Assembly (NCBI GenBank): GCA_030431475.1 | Contig: JAUIJD010000020.1 | Span: 1-64,000, forward strand | Source: Verrucomicrobiia bacterium | GTDB taxonomy: Bacteria > Verrucomicrobiota > Verrucomicrobiia > Verrucomicrobiales > Akkermansiaceae | DNA length: 64,000 bases | Reading direction: 5' to 3' | Shown: positions 40,364 to 49,780 of the stretch, piece after piece | Layout of the letters: each line of letters opens with the position of its first letter | Position numbering within the stretch: the first letter of the stretch is position 1 | The notes under the pieces: generated by a model | What the model was told of the DNA's origin: nothing | The model's input: only the letters and a program-made list of their open reading frames with translations | Database searches by the model: none | Made by a program: the position numbers and the translations under genes

Positions 40364-42856
40364 TCAGCGTTCGACGGGTTCGACGCGGAAGAAGGTCTTC
40401 CTCGTTTCATCCAAGGGAATCAACCGGACCCGCTCGAGGTCGCCGGCCTCCCTCACCTCCATCCGGAAATCCTCTCCCTCGACGCCCGGCCTCCAGTCGG
40501 TGCGATCGGCCGACACCTGATGGACCCAGCGAATGCCGGGATCGGGGCGGCGGACGAACTCGATCGCCGGGCCTTCCCCGTCGACGAGCCGCGGCAGGTG
40601 GCTGAGCTCGGTCACCGGATCGAAGGGATCGAGCCCGAAGGCATACTCGGCGAAGTTCGGGATGCCGTTGCCGTTGTGGTCCTGCTCCGGCGCCGTCTCG
40701 CCGGCGGCCGAACGGTGCTCGGCGACGAAGCGGAGATAGCCCGCCACCCCGGCCCCGCCCGACCGGGTGACCCGCATCGCGAGGTCGAAGCTGATGTCGG
40801 AGCTCGAGGTCGATTGGTTGTGGACCTGCACCGCGATCACGTTCTCGCCCTCGACCAGCAGCGCCGGGTCGACGGAAAAGACCAGCCGGGTGTTTTCGCC
40901 GACGCGCGTATCCGCGGGAGTCCGGGCATCGACCGGACCCGAGGGCATCGAGGCGGTGCGGTAGGCCTGGACGCCGTTGAGATGCAGGATCGCCCCGTCG
41001 TCGTAGAGCAGGTCGAACTCGACGTTCGAAATCTCGTCGATGTCCCGCAGCGTCACGCTACGGCGAAAATAGTAGGCGAGATGCTTGCCCTGAAGCGTGG
41101 TCTCCTCGTCGCCATCGCCGTAGCCGAGCTGACCCCGTCCCTTCGGCCAGCCGAGGGCACCCGGCTGCTTCCATTTCGGGTCCGGTGCGGTGCCCGCGTC
41201 GTGGTAGCTCCACTCGGATCCGCGGGGGAAGGCGATCACCACCCGCGCCGGCGGTACCACCGGCGCGGTGCAGTCCGCCTCCAGCGTGACGCCGGAGAAG
41301 GCCGTCGTCCCCCGCACCATCACCAGGTAGGCGCCCTCCTCCGGAGACCCGATCGCGATGCGCTCGTCGTTGCCCGGCTGGCTCGAGCCGAACTGGTGGT
41401 CGTCCACCTCCGGCAGCGTGCGGGCATTGACGAAGAGATCGGCATTCCCCTCGCCGCCGGAAAGTCGGAACTCGAGGTCCGACGCGCCGGCCGGCACCCG
41501 CAGGCGGAAGAGGAGCTCGCGACCGGCGGCCCCGCTGAGATCGGGCTGCGGAGCGCCCTCCTCGAGGGTCGCCACCTCCACGGACCGGCCGCCGTCGCCC
41601 TCGACCGTCAGCACCGCACCCGAAGCCGGCTCCCACACGGCAAGCCCCGCGGGCAGCCCGAGGTCGTCGCCTTCCGCATTCCCGCCGACACCGGCTTCGG
41701 AATCGACGCGCACGGTGCGCACCTCCATCCGGTCCTCGTACACGTGGACCAGTTCGAAGCTGTTGAAGCTGCCCGACGCGAGCATCCACGGCTTGGCGTC
41801 ATCGGCGGCGCGCAGCGGCGCCCCCCAGCAGCCCTCGCCGACGTAGACCGTCGCGTTCGGGTCGCCATAGGCGGCGGTGAAACCCTCCACGCTGCCCGGC
41901 CCGGTCGAGGGCACCAGAGGCTTCGTGCGCTTCACCGAGTGCGAATCCGACTCGAAGACGAGGTCGACCCCGTGCCGGTGAAAGACCTCCGCCCACTGGT
42001 CGTACTCGTCGGCCCCCTCGGCCTTGGCAAGCACCACCGGCCGCATCGGCTTGTGGTAGCCGACGCAGAGGTGACGGATGCGTGAAGCGTGCTCGGTCAG
42101 GTCGCCCTCCAGCCACGCCCCCTGTTTTCCGCCGGCCGGGATCTCGGAGTTGAGGACGTAGAAGCGCATCAGGTCGCCGCCGAAATCGAGCGCATAGTAG
42201 TTCCCGGGAGTGGTGTCGAAGAGCCGGTCGATCACCTCGTTGCCACCGCTCTCGTGGTTGCCGCGGTGCGGCAGCACGGGAAACATCCGCCCGTCGTCCG
42301 CGATCGTCTGCTGCCAGTCGTCGAACCACTGCCACCACTCGCCGTTCTCGTCCTTGTTGATCATGTCACCGGTGAAGGCGACGAACAGCGGTCGCAGCTT
42401 GCGCACCAGCCGGTTGGCCTTGCGGCGGGGCTTCCGGTAGTTGCGCGAGTCGCCGCCGGCGACGAAGGCGAAGGGCTTGGCCACCGCCGGAGCAGTACGG
42501 AAGTAGAAGCGCCGGCTCGGCCCGTCGTCATCGACGACCACGAAATAGTATGCCGTGTCCGGCTCGAGCCCGGTGAGCCGCGCGAAGCAGTTGTGCATGC
42601 CGCGGAACCTCTCCTCGCGATCGACCTCGCGGCGGTGGGCGTAGGCCGAGACCTCCGTCCCGTGATCGACGCGGTCGTAGTGGACCACCGCCGGACCGCC
42701 CGAAACCTGCTCCCAGCCGACGGTCGCGGTGGCCGTCGGGTCGTTCGCCCACACCAGCCGGAAGCGCCGGGTTTCGGCATCCGCCGGCGTGGTGGAAAGC
42801 ACGGTGCCGGCGATCAGGACCAGCGCGGCATGGCGCATCGAAATCATGGCATTCAT
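40364..42856 (-). CDS. Exported purple-acid-phosphatase-like metallophosphoesterase
   Basis: About 830 residues from ATG 42856; signal peptide MRHAALVLIAGTVLSTTPADA. Domain order: a fibronectin-like PAP N-domain (RFRLVWANDPTATATVGWEQ ... LEPDTAYYFVVVDDDG); a metallophosphatase domain (FVAGGDSRNYRK, FVAFTGDMINKDENGEW, VLPHRGNHESGG, GVDLVFESDSHSVKRT); a PPC-like beta domain (ELLFRLRVPAGASDLEFRL); a further sandwich (YYFRRSVTLRDIDEISNVEF); DHNGNGIPNFAEYAFGLDP, a calcium-loop-like linker; and a C-terminal module ending KTFFRVEPVER. It probably releases phosphate from extracellular esters. Confidence 0.9.
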   Translation of the reverse strand: MNAMISMRHAALVLIAGTVLSTTPADAETRRFRLVWANDPTATATVGWEQVSGGPAVVHYDRVDHGTEVSAYAHRREVDREERFRGMHNCFARLTGLEPDTAYYFVVVDDDGPSRRFYFRTAPAVAKPFAFVAGGDSRNYRKPRRKANRLVRKLRPLFVAFTGDMINKDENGEWWQWFDDWQQTIADDGRMFPVLPHRGNHESGGNEVIDRLFDTTPGNYYALDFGGDLMRFYVLNSEIPAGGKQGAWLEGDLTEHASRIRHLCVGYHKPMRPVVLAKAEGADEYDQWAEVFHRHGVDLVFESDSHSVKRTKPLVPSTGPGSVEGFTAAYGDPNATVYVGEGCWGAPLRAADDAKPWMLASGSFNSFELVHVYEDRMEVRTVRVDSEAGVGGNAEGDDLGLPAGLAVWEPASGAVLTVEGDGGRSVEVATLEEGAPQPDLSGAAGRELLFRLRVPAGASDLEFRLSGGEGNADLFVNARTLPEVDDHQFGSSQPGNDERIAIGSPEEGAYLVMVRGTTAFSGVTLEADCTAPVVPPARVVIAFPRGSEWSYHDAGTAPDPKWKQPGALGWPKGRGQLGYGDGDEETTLQGKHLAYYFRRSVTLRDIDEISNVEFDLLYDDGAILHLNGVQAYRTASMPSGPVDARTPADTRVGENTRLVFSVDPALLVEGENVIAVQVHNQSTSSSDISFDLAMRVTRSGGAGVAGYLRFVAEHRSAAGETAPEQDHNGNGIPNFAEYAFGLDPFDPVTELSHLPRLVDGEGPAIEFVRRPDPGIRWVHQVSADRTDWRPGVEGEDFRMEVREAGDLERVRLIPLDETRKTFFRVEPVER

Positions 42857-42967
42857 CAGGAATAGGCGCCACCGGCGCACGGGCTCCGGCGACCATCGAA
42901 GGCACCCAGCCCTACTCACCGGAAGGCCCCTTCCTTTTCACGAAAGTGCGCGCCCGGGGCCGCCTCC

Positions 42968-42979
42968 CGTGACGTCACG
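42968..42979. promoter_or_regulatory. Perfect palindrome CGTGACGTCACG
   Basis: A 12-bp perfect palindrome in the 203-nt gap between the divergent phosphoesterase and MFS genes, 81 nt upstream of the MFS ATG. The position suits a regulator site serving one or both promoters. No second copy was noticed. Confidence 0.4.
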
Positions 42980-43059
42980 CTACAGGCTGGAGCCCGCATG
43001 ACCAGCCGTTCCCCCGGCCCGGCGGCCCGTCGTGCGGATTCCGCAGCAGGCACCCGTCC

Positions 43060-44409
43060 ATGTTCCTGCTGGCCGTCGGCGAATCCTCGGCGAGGATCCC
43101 CGGCGTGTCGTCCCTGATCCGCCGCCGCGGCCCGTTCGCCCACCGCAACCCGCGGCTCTTCGTGCTCTTCCGCATGCTCTACAATGCCCGGGCCTACTAC
43201 CCGGTGCTGGCGATCTTCTTCACCGACCTCGGCCTCACGCTCGACCAGTTCGTGATGCTCAACTTCATCTGGGCCGCGGCGATCTTCCTGCTTGAGGTCC
43301 CTTCCGGCGCGCTCGCCGACACCCTCGGCCGCAAGCGCCTGCTGGTGATCTCCGCCGCGATCATGGTCGTCGAAATGGGCATCCTGCTGGCCGCCCCCAA
43401 GGACGGCGGCTGGATCCTGCTGCTGCTCTGCGGACTCAACCGCTTCCTCTCCGGTGCCTCCGAGGCGGCCGCCAGCGGCGCCGACGAGGCCATCGCCTAC
43501 GACGCGCTGCCCGAGGACGACCGCGAGTCGGCTTGGGACGAGGTGATGGCCACCATGATGCGCTGGCAGGCGTCCGGCTTCCTGGTCGCCATGACCCTCG
43601 GCGCGCTGCTCTACGACCCGAGCCTGCTGGCGCGCGTGAACCCCGCCTGGGAGATCGATCCCGCCATCGCCCACCGCCTGCCCTTCGCGCTGGTTTTCCT
43701 CCAGGCCATCGCCTGCCTCGTCATCACCCTGCGCCTCGAGGAGCAGGGCCACGACGCCGGAAACGGCGCCGCCGACCGCTGCCGCTCCGCCTTCCGGCTG
43801 ACCCTGCGCACGGCAAAGATGGCCTTCACCACCCGCAAGATCGCGCTGGTGCTGGTCGGGGCGCTGCTGATCGACGCCGTCATCCGCAACTTTGCGACCA
43901 TCAACAGCGAATACTACCGCCTCATTGACGTCCCCGAATGGAGCTTCGGCCTGATCGGCTCGCTGATCGCCGTCGCCAACTGGTTCGTCCCGGCCATCGC
44001 CAAGCGCGTGAACCACCGCTTCGGCACCATGACCGTCCTCGCCCTCGCCGGCGCCGCCACCCTGGTCGCCCTCGCGTTGCTCGCCCCGGCCTGGCCGTGG
44101 GTCGGCCTGCTGCCCGCCATGTTCACCATGGCGCTGCTGGGCTTCGTCGGGTTCACGGTCAGCCGCTTCCTCCACGGGGTTGCGGATTCCTCACAACGTG
44201 CGACACTGCTCAGCGTCAAGGGGCTGGCCTTCAACCTCGGCTACGGCCTCTGGTCCCTCGCCTTCTCGCTGCTGCTTGCCGGCCTGCGCGACGGCACGGA
44301 CGACTCCGGGGCCCTGCAAAGCGCGCTCTGGTGGCAGGTCGGCATCGTCGCCGCCGTCATCGTCCCCTTCTTCGCCTGGGCGAAGTGGAGCAACTCCCGA
44401 ACGCCTTAG
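43060..44409 (+). CDS. MFS transporter
   Basis: A 449-residue carrier of the major facilitator superfamily with about 12 membrane segments. The loop 2-3 signature appears as GALADTLGRKRLLVISAAI, after a first half starting LFVLFRMLYNARAYYPVLAI. Then come FLSGASEAAASGADEAIAYD, a central cytoplasmic loop with RLEEQGHDAGNGAADRCRSA, and a second half from KIALVLVGALLIDAV. The substrate is unknown. The true start may be the ATG at 43060 or a few codons later. Confidence 0.88.
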   Translation: MFLLAVGESSARIPGVSSLIRRRGPFAHRNPRLFVLFRMLYNARAYYPVLAIFFTDLGLTLDQFVMLNFIWAAAIFLLEVPSGALADTLGRKRLLVISAAIMVVEMGILLAAPKDGGWILLLLCGLNRFLSGASEAAASGADEAIAYDALPEDDRESAWDEVMATMMRWQASGFLVAMTLGALLYDPSLLARVNPAWEIDPAIAHRLPFALVFLQAIACLVITLRLEEQGHDAGNGAADRCRSAFRLTLRTAKMAFTTRKIALVLVGALLIDAVIRNFATINSEYYRLIDVPEWSFGLIGSLIAVANWFVPAIAKRVNHRFGTMTVLALAGAATLVALALLAPAWPWVGLLPAMFTMALLGFVGFTVSRFLHGVADSSQRATLLSVKGLAFNLGYGLWSLAFSLLLAGLRDGTDDSGALQSALWWQVGIVAAVIVPFFAWAKWSNSRTP

Positions 44410-44453
44410 TCCTTTCGCGCAACCTCCCACCCCACCTCATGGTTTCCTCTCTC

Positions 44454-45296
44454 ATGAAAGCCTTCGCCGTTCTCCTCGCCATCAGCACCCTGGTGTCGTG
44501 CGGCGGCACCGTCGAAGACGTCGACTACGCCGGCAACGAGAACCCCCGGCAAAAGCTCGACCTGCACCTGCCCGGCGGGGAAAGCGACAAGCCGCGCCCG
44601 GTGATCGTCGCCATGCACGGCGGCGGGTGGGCCTTCGGCGACAAGGGCACCAGCGGCTTCCTCGAACCGAAGACCGACTGGTTCAACGACCAGGGCTTCA
44701 TCGTCGCCTCAGTGAACTACCGCCTGTCGCCCTCGGTCACCCACCCGGCCCACATCCAGGACGTCGCCGCCGCCATCGCCTGGGTCCAGAAACACATCGC
44801 CGGCCACGGCGGCGATCCGAAGAGGATCTACCTGCTCGGTCACTCCGCCGGCGCCCACCTCGCCGCGCTCGCGGGCGTCGACCGCGCCCGGCTCGAGGCC
44901 GCCGGCGCCGACCCCGACGGCATCCGCGGCGTGATCCTCCTCGACGGCGCGGCCTACGACGTGCCGCGCCAGATCGACAGCACCCGGCGGCCGGCCATGG
45001 AGCGGATGTACCTGACCGCGTTCACCTCCGATGCCAAGACCCAGCGCGACGCTTCGCCGGCGCTCAAGGTGGCGCGCTTCGACGTCGCGCCGCCGCCCTT
45101 TCTCATCCTCCATGTCGCCACCCGCCCCTCGTCGACCGACCAGGCCCGCCGTCTCGCCCGCGCGCTCCGCGCCAGCGGCGGCACGGCCACGGTGACCCCG
45201 GTCGACGGCAAGAACCACGGCACGATCAACCGCGACCTCGGCAAGGCCGGGGACCCGACCACCGAGGCGGTCGCCGCGTTCCTCGGGATCGAGTAG
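44454..45296 (+). CDS. Alpha/beta-hydrolase lipoprotein (esterase-like)
   Basis: 280 residues from ATG 44454; lipoprotein signal MKAFAVLLAISTLVSCGG. The hydrolase fold has AMHGGGWAFGDKG (oxyanion hole), NYRLSPSVTHPAHIQDVAAA, the nucleophile serine in LLGHSAGAHLAALAGVDRA, and the late histidine in GKNHGTINRDLG. This is the pattern of BD-FAE/feruloyl- or acetyl-esterase-like enzymes. It could deacylate polysaccharides taken up by this locus. It lies 44 nt after the MFS gene, same strand. Confidence 0.9.
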   Translation: MKAFAVLLAISTLVSCGGTVEDVDYAGNENPRQKLDLHLPGGESDKPRPVIVAMHGGGWAFGDKGTSGFLEPKTDWFNDQGFIVASVNYRLSPSVTHPAHIQDVAAAIAWVQKHIAGHGGDPKRIYLLGHSAGAHLAALAGVDRARLEAAGADPDGIRGVILLDGAAYDVPRQIDSTRRPAMERMYLTAFTSDAKTQRDASPALKVARFDVAPPPFLILHVATRPSSTDQARRLARALRASGGTATVTPVDGKNHGTINRDLGKAGDPTTEAVAAFLGIE

Positions 45297-45361
45297 CCCC
45301 GGCACCCCCCGTTGATGGGGCTGGGCGCCGTGTCCGGGATTTTCCATCCTCCGGGGATCCC

Positions 45362-46360
45362 ATGAAACCCGCCCTTCTCGCCGCGCTCGCCCTGCTCGCC
45401 CTCCCGGCCACCGCCGAAAGCCTGAGCTACACCAACCCCCTGTGGGACGGCTACCTCGCCGATCCCCACGCCTTCAAGGTCGGCGACACTTGGTACGCGG
45501 TCGGCACCGGCGAGGCCCCCGATGGCCGCCAGTTCCCCATCCTGCGCTCGGAGAACTTCACCGACTGGGAGTTCGTCGCCGGTGCGCTGGCCCCGCTCGA
45601 GGGCATCCGCGACCACTGGGCGCCCGAGATCGTCGAGCACAAGGGGAAGTTCTTCCTCCACTTCGCCGCCAACGGGAAGATGCGCGTCGCCGTCGCCGAC
45701 AAGCCCGAGGGCCCCTACGTGGACCAGGGGAAGGACCTGTTTCCCGACCTGAAGTTCAACATCGACGGCCACGTCTTCAAGGATCCGGAAAGCGGGAAGA
45801 TCTGGATGTTCTTCGCCAAGGACTTCTTCGACCGGAAACCCGGCACCGCGCTGGCGGCGGTCGAACTCGAGGACGACATGATGACCACCGTCGGTGAACC
45901 GCAGACCATCCTCCGCGCCCACGCCGACTGGCAGATCTACCAGCGCGACCGCGAGATGTACGGCCGCACCTTCCCCGCCTGGTACACCGTCGAGGGACCG
46001 GCGGTCATCCGACGCGACGGGAAATACCACCTCTTCTACTCCGGCGGCAACTGGCAGACGCCCGGCTACGGGGTCGGCCACGCCGCGAGCGACACGCTGC
46101 TCGGACCCTACGCCGACGAGCAGAGCGTCGACCGCGCCTCGGTGATCCACACCCTTCCCGGCAAACTCATCGGCCCCGGCCACAACTCGCTGGTGCCCGG
46201 CCCCGACGGCGAAACCTGGTTCAACGTCTACCACTCGTGGAACAACGACCGGACCAAACGCCAGATGTGCATGGACCCGATCGTCTGGACCGCGGACGGA
46301 CCGGTCACCCACCAGCCCGGCCGTGGGAAGAAGACGGTCGAGCTCCCGGTGGCCCCGTAG
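45362..46360 (+). CDS. Secreted GH43-like glycoside hydrolase
   Basis: 332 residues with signal peptide MKPALLAALALLALPATAES. The five-bladed beta-propeller of GH43 shows the catalytic base in YLADPHAFKVGDTWYAVGTG, the pKa-tuning aspartate in FNIDGHVFKD and the acid glutamate in WYTVEGPAVIRRDGKYHLFY, with GPGHNSLVPGPDGETWFNVY near the end. GH43 enzymes act on arabinosides, xylosides or galactosides; the exact activity is not evident. Confidence 0.9.
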   Translation: MKPALLAALALLALPATAESLSYTNPLWDGYLADPHAFKVGDTWYAVGTGEAPDGRQFPILRSENFTDWEFVAGALAPLEGIRDHWAPEIVEHKGKFFLHFAANGKMRVAVADKPEGPYVDQGKDLFPDLKFNIDGHVFKDPESGKIWMFFAKDFFDRKPGTALAAVELEDDMMTTVGEPQTILRAHADWQIYQRDREMYGRTFPAWYTVEGPAVIRRDGKYHLFYSGGNWQTPGYGVGHAASDTLLGPYADEQSVDRASVIHTLPGKLIGPGHNSLVPGPDGETWFNVYHSWNNDRTKRQMCMDPIVWTADGPVTHQPGRGKKTVELPVAP

Positions 46361-46442
46361 CGACGCGGACGCCCGACGCCGGGAGATGGAACCGGCAACC
46401 CCGGGGACCCGCCGGATCCGCTTCGCCTTCTCCCGGGCGGAT

Positions 46443-46456
46443 GGTTAAGATCCGCC
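46443..46456 (+). promoter_or_regulatory. GGTTAAGATCCG box upstream of the GH28-like gene
   Basis: GGTTAAGATCCGCCG lies about 100 nt before the ATG at 46548. It closely matches GGCTAAGATCCGGCGGGG upstream of the 63078 gene and its inverse before the 62838 sulfatase. It may be a promoter -10 region (TAAGAT) or a shared regulator site. Confidence 0.45.
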
Positions 46457-46547
46457 GCGGGGAATCTATCGTTGGGCGCACGGCCGGGGCCCCGCCACCG
46501 GATCCGCCGTCGAATGCCGGCCCCCTCCGTTCCGCATCCCCGAATCC

Positions 46548-48092
46548 ATGAGTCTCCCGCTTCGATCCTTCCTGGGCCTCTTCCTGCTGGCCTCGCCCGT
46601 CGCCAGCCACGCGGACGACCGCCCCACCCTCTACCCCGCCCCGGAAAGCGAAGTCCCCTTCGCCGACTACCGGATTCAGGTCAATGACCGCGAGGTGTTC
46701 TGCCACGCGGCCCGGGTCTTCGACTCGCGCTTCACCGAGGGCACGCTCATGGGAAGCCCGGAGATCACCTACTCGACGGTCGGCTTCGGTTACTTCGACA
46801 TTTCCGGAAAGGTCAGGGTGCGCATCAAGGTGAACCGGGAAATCTCCTCCGCGGTCATCCGGCCGCTTTCGCGGGGCATCGAGCCGACGGTGAAGGACAA
46901 CACCATCGAGTTCACGGTCGACGAACCCGGTGCGCTCACCATCGAGCCGGATGGCTCCGAAAAACGGGTCCTCCACCTCTTCGTCAACCCGAAGGAGGAA
47001 AGCCGGCCGGACCCCGAAGACGAATCCGTGATCTACTTCGGCCCCGGCGAGCACGTCGTCGACACCATCCGCCTCAAGAGCGACCAGACGCTCTACGTCG
47101 ATGGCGGCGCGGTCGTCTATTTCGACGTCACCGACGACTCCCCGGTCCACCGGAAGGAATACCGCAGCCGGAAGGCCGTGACGCTGAAGCGCTACGACCA
47201 CGGCATCCACGCGGTGGCGGCGAAGAACCTCAAGATCAAGGGCCGGGGCATCCTCGACTTCAGCCGGGTGCTCGAGAAGAAGGGCCGGAAGAACCCGATC
47301 CACATCAACGCCTGCCATAACGTCGAGATCGAGGGTGTGATCCTGCGCGGCGCCAACTGCTGGCACGCCACGATCTACCGCTCGAAGGACGTCGAGATCG
47401 ACAACCTCAAGGAGATCGGAGCCGGATACAACACCGATGGCATCAACATCGTGCTCAGCCAGGACGTGCACATCCACGACTGCTTCATGCGCCAGCGCGA
47501 CGACGGCATCGTGATGAAGTCGATGGATACCGGGAACATGGATGCCTTTATCGAGGAGATCCCCCAGCCGGACACATCCACCTCCCGGGTGCTGGTCGAG
47601 GACTGCGTGATCTGGAGCGACTGGGGCTACGCGCTCGGAGTGACCTATGAGACGCGCATGCCGGTGAACGACATCGAGTTCCGCAACTGCGAGATCATCC
47701 ACGCCACCCATGCCACCCCGGGGCAGGGGGTGATCGGCATCCTCGTCGCCGACTCCGACGTCGTCTCGGACGTCCGCTTCAACGACATCACTATCGAGCG
47801 TTCGCTCAAGCCGCTGATCAAGCTCGACCAGAAGATCACCGCGTGGACGGTCAATCCCGACCTCGGCGAGATCAGGGACATCCATTTCAACAACATCCGC
47901 TACCTCGAGGGCGAACCCCGTCCGGTGATCTTCCACGGATTCGGCGACAAGGGCGGCATCCACGACATCCACCTCCACGGTCTGAACTTCCTCGGCAAGG
48001 ACGTCCGGTCGATCGACGACTGGAAGTTCATCATGAACGACAAGGTGCGGGATGTCCGTTTCGGAAAGAGCACCGCGTCCCCCGGCGAGTAG
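46548..48092 (+). CDS. Secreted GH28-like right-handed beta-helix hydrolase
   Basis: 514 residues with signal peptide MSLPLRSFLGLFLLASPVAS. The beta-helix shows NPIHINACHNVEIEGVILRG, the NTDG motif as GYNTDGINIVLSQDVHIHDC and the DD motif as RQRDDGIVMKSMDTG. The usual GHG and RIK motifs of polygalacturonases are not obvious, so the substrate is probably another uronic or neutral glycan. An N-terminal domain of about 150 residues precedes the helix. It is followed at once by a sulfatase. Confidence 0.85.
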   Translation: MSLPLRSFLGLFLLASPVASHADDRPTLYPAPESEVPFADYRIQVNDREVFCHAARVFDSRFTEGTLMGSPEITYSTVGFGYFDISGKVRVRIKVNREISSAVIRPLSRGIEPTVKDNTIEFTVDEPGALTIEPDGSEKRVLHLFVNPKEESRPDPEDESVIYFGPGEHVVDTIRLKSDQTLYVDGGAVVYFDVTDDSPVHRKEYRSRKAVTLKRYDHGIHAVAAKNLKIKGRGILDFSRVLEKKGRKNPIHINACHNVEIEGVILRGANCWHATIYRSKDVEIDNLKEIGAGYNTDGINIVLSQDVHIHDCFMRQRDDGIVMKSMDTGNMDAFIEEIPQPDTSTSRVLVEDCVIWSDWGYALGVTYETRMPVNDIEFRNCEIIHATHATPGQGVIGILVADSDVVSDVRFNDITIERSLKPLIKLDQKITAWTVNPDLGEIRDIHFNNIRYLEGEPRPVIFHGFGDKGGIHDIHLHGLNFLGKDVRSIDDWKFIMNDKVRDVRFGKSTASPGE

Positions 48093-48125
48093 CATCCGGT
48101 CCTCCGCAGACCCCAGCTCTTCATC

Positions 48126-49619
48126 ATGCAGCCGATTCGCAACCTTCTGATGTTTCTGCTCGGTGGCGCCGTCCTGTCCGCCGCGGAGAAGCCCAACATC
48201 CTGGTCATCCTCACCGACGACCAGGGCTATGCCGATGTGGGTTTCCACGACTTTCCCGCATCCCGCCAGGCGCTGACCCCCAACCTCGACCGCCTGGCCG
48301 GCGAGGGCATCGCCTTTCGAAACGGCTACGTCGCCTGCTCGACCTGCGGGCCGTCGCGGCAGTCGCTGCTTACCGGTCGCACCTCGAGCCGCTTCGGCGT
48401 CGAGGAGAACGGCTACTACGCGACCACGGACGAAATCTTCATCCCGAGAGCCCTCGAGGGGACCGGCTACGTGACCGCGATGTTCGGCAAGTGGCACTGC
48501 GGCGAGTCCAAGGAGCTTCTGCCGAAAGGACGCGGATTCGACGAAGCCTACCCGACCTCCAAAACGGATTTTTTCATGAAGCGCACGCCCCACCCGGAGT
48601 CCTGGAAGCAGGGAGGGATGCCGGACTACGGGCCCTACGAGGTCGATGCCGTCACCGACCAGGTCATCGCGCTCATCCGCCGCTGCAAGGCCGACGACAA
48701 GCCGTTCTTCGCTTATCTCGCGCATCATGCCCCCCACAGCCCCTTCTGCAGCAAGGAGCCCCTGATGCGCCGGATCGCCGAGCACGCGCCCGAGTACCGG
48801 GCGGCCTACGAGCGGATGAAGACGCACGCATCGACCGCTCCCAAGAAGGGGCGGCGGGCCTACTACAACCCTCCGGACTTCGACTTCGGCACCTACAAGG
48901 GCGAGAACCTCGACCAGGAGCTTCTGCGGCTGACCTATCTTTCCATGCTTCTCGCCGTCGATGACGGCGTCGGACGGATCCTTAAAGCTCTCGAGTCTGA
49001 AAAGCTTCGGGAGAACACCCTGATCTTCTATCTGAGCGACAACGGGGCCGCGCTGGCCCGCCCCAACGATCTGGGAGGCGTGAACCTGCCGCTGCGATCC
49101 GGCAAGGGCACGGTCTTCGAAGGCGGCGTGCGGGTCCCCTTCGTCATGAGCTGGCCGGGCACCTTGGAGCAGGGCGTCACCAACAGCGAGGATGTCGTCA
49201 GCTCGATGGACATCTTCACCACCACCGTGGAACTCGCCGGCGGCAAGGTGCCGCAGGACCGCATCATCGACGGCGTGAACCTGATTCCCTACCTGACCGG
49301 AGAGAAGGACGGCAACCCGCACGAGGTGTTGTTCTTCCGGCGTCAGGGCGACGGCAACCACGCCATCCGCCACGGTGACCACAAGTGGAACCACTCGCAG
49401 GCGAGAGGGCCGGAGGGTCGCCGCGAGAAGGCCGCGGGGCTCTATCCCGAGGGCGGCGGTTTCTACGACATCCAGAACGACATCACCGAGAAGAAGGACC
49501 TGAGCGAGGAGTTCGCCGAGAAGAAGCGCGAAACCCAAGCCCTCTACGAGAGACTCACCAAGGACCTCCCCGAGCCGCTGGACGTGCGCTCGAGGAACGG
49601 AACCCCGGACAAGGACTGA
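48126..49619 (+). CDS. Secreted type I sulfatase
   Basis: 497 residues with signal peptide MQPIRNLLMFLLGGAVLSAA. It has the metal-binding NILVILTDDQGYADVGFHD and the formylglycine motif CGPSRQSLLTGR at residues 74-85, then GTGYVTAMFGKWHCG, LSDNGAALARPNDLGG and FEGGVRVPFVMSWPG. It removes sulfate from a carbohydrate after Cys74 is converted to formylglycine by a maturase encoded elsewhere. It lies 33 nt behind the GH28-like gene, so the two probably act on one sulfated substrate. Confidence 0.95.
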   Translation: MQPIRNLLMFLLGGAVLSAAEKPNILVILTDDQGYADVGFHDFPASRQALTPNLDRLAGEGIAFRNGYVACSTCGPSRQSLLTGRTSSRFGVEENGYYATTDEIFIPRALEGTGYVTAMFGKWHCGESKELLPKGRGFDEAYPTSKTDFFMKRTPHPESWKQGGMPDYGPYEVDAVTDQVIALIRRCKADDKPFFAYLAHHAPHSPFCSKEPLMRRIAEHAPEYRAAYERMKTHASTAPKKGRRAYYNPPDFDFGTYKGENLDQELLRLTYLSMLLAVDDGVGRILKALESEKLRENTLIFYLSDNGAALARPNDLGGVNLPLRSGKGTVFEGGVRVPFVMSWPGTLEQGVTNSEDVVSSMDIFTTTVELAGGKVPQDRIIDGVNLIPYLTGEKDGNPHEVLFFRRQGDGNHAIRHGDHKWNHSQARGPEGRREKAAGLYPEGGGFYDIQNDITEKKDLSEEFAEKKRETQALYERLTKDLPEPLDVRSRNGTPDKD

Positions 49620-49780
49620 ATCGCCGAAGCCGACAAGCCCCGTCCGGCCGCTTCACGGGAAACGGAAGGGCGGATGGATTCGATCGCCGGCAAACCATCC
49701 GGAGGCCTGACTCCGGCCCTCCTCTTCGAGAACTCCGAACGGTGATCGAACCACCGGCGAAACATCCCGGCCGGAAGCGT

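Noticed and set aside
42916-44175. 419-codon minus-strand frame opposite the MFS gene
   Set aside because: Extremely rich in G, E, A and Q with no domain pattern; the plus-strand frame is a clear 12-segment transporter.
46305-49538. 1077-codon open frame on the minus strand
   Set aside because: It is the complementary shadow of the GH43, GH28-like and sulfatase genes, whose plus-strand products have signal peptides and family motifs; the minus product is an E/V/D-rich text with no fold pattern.
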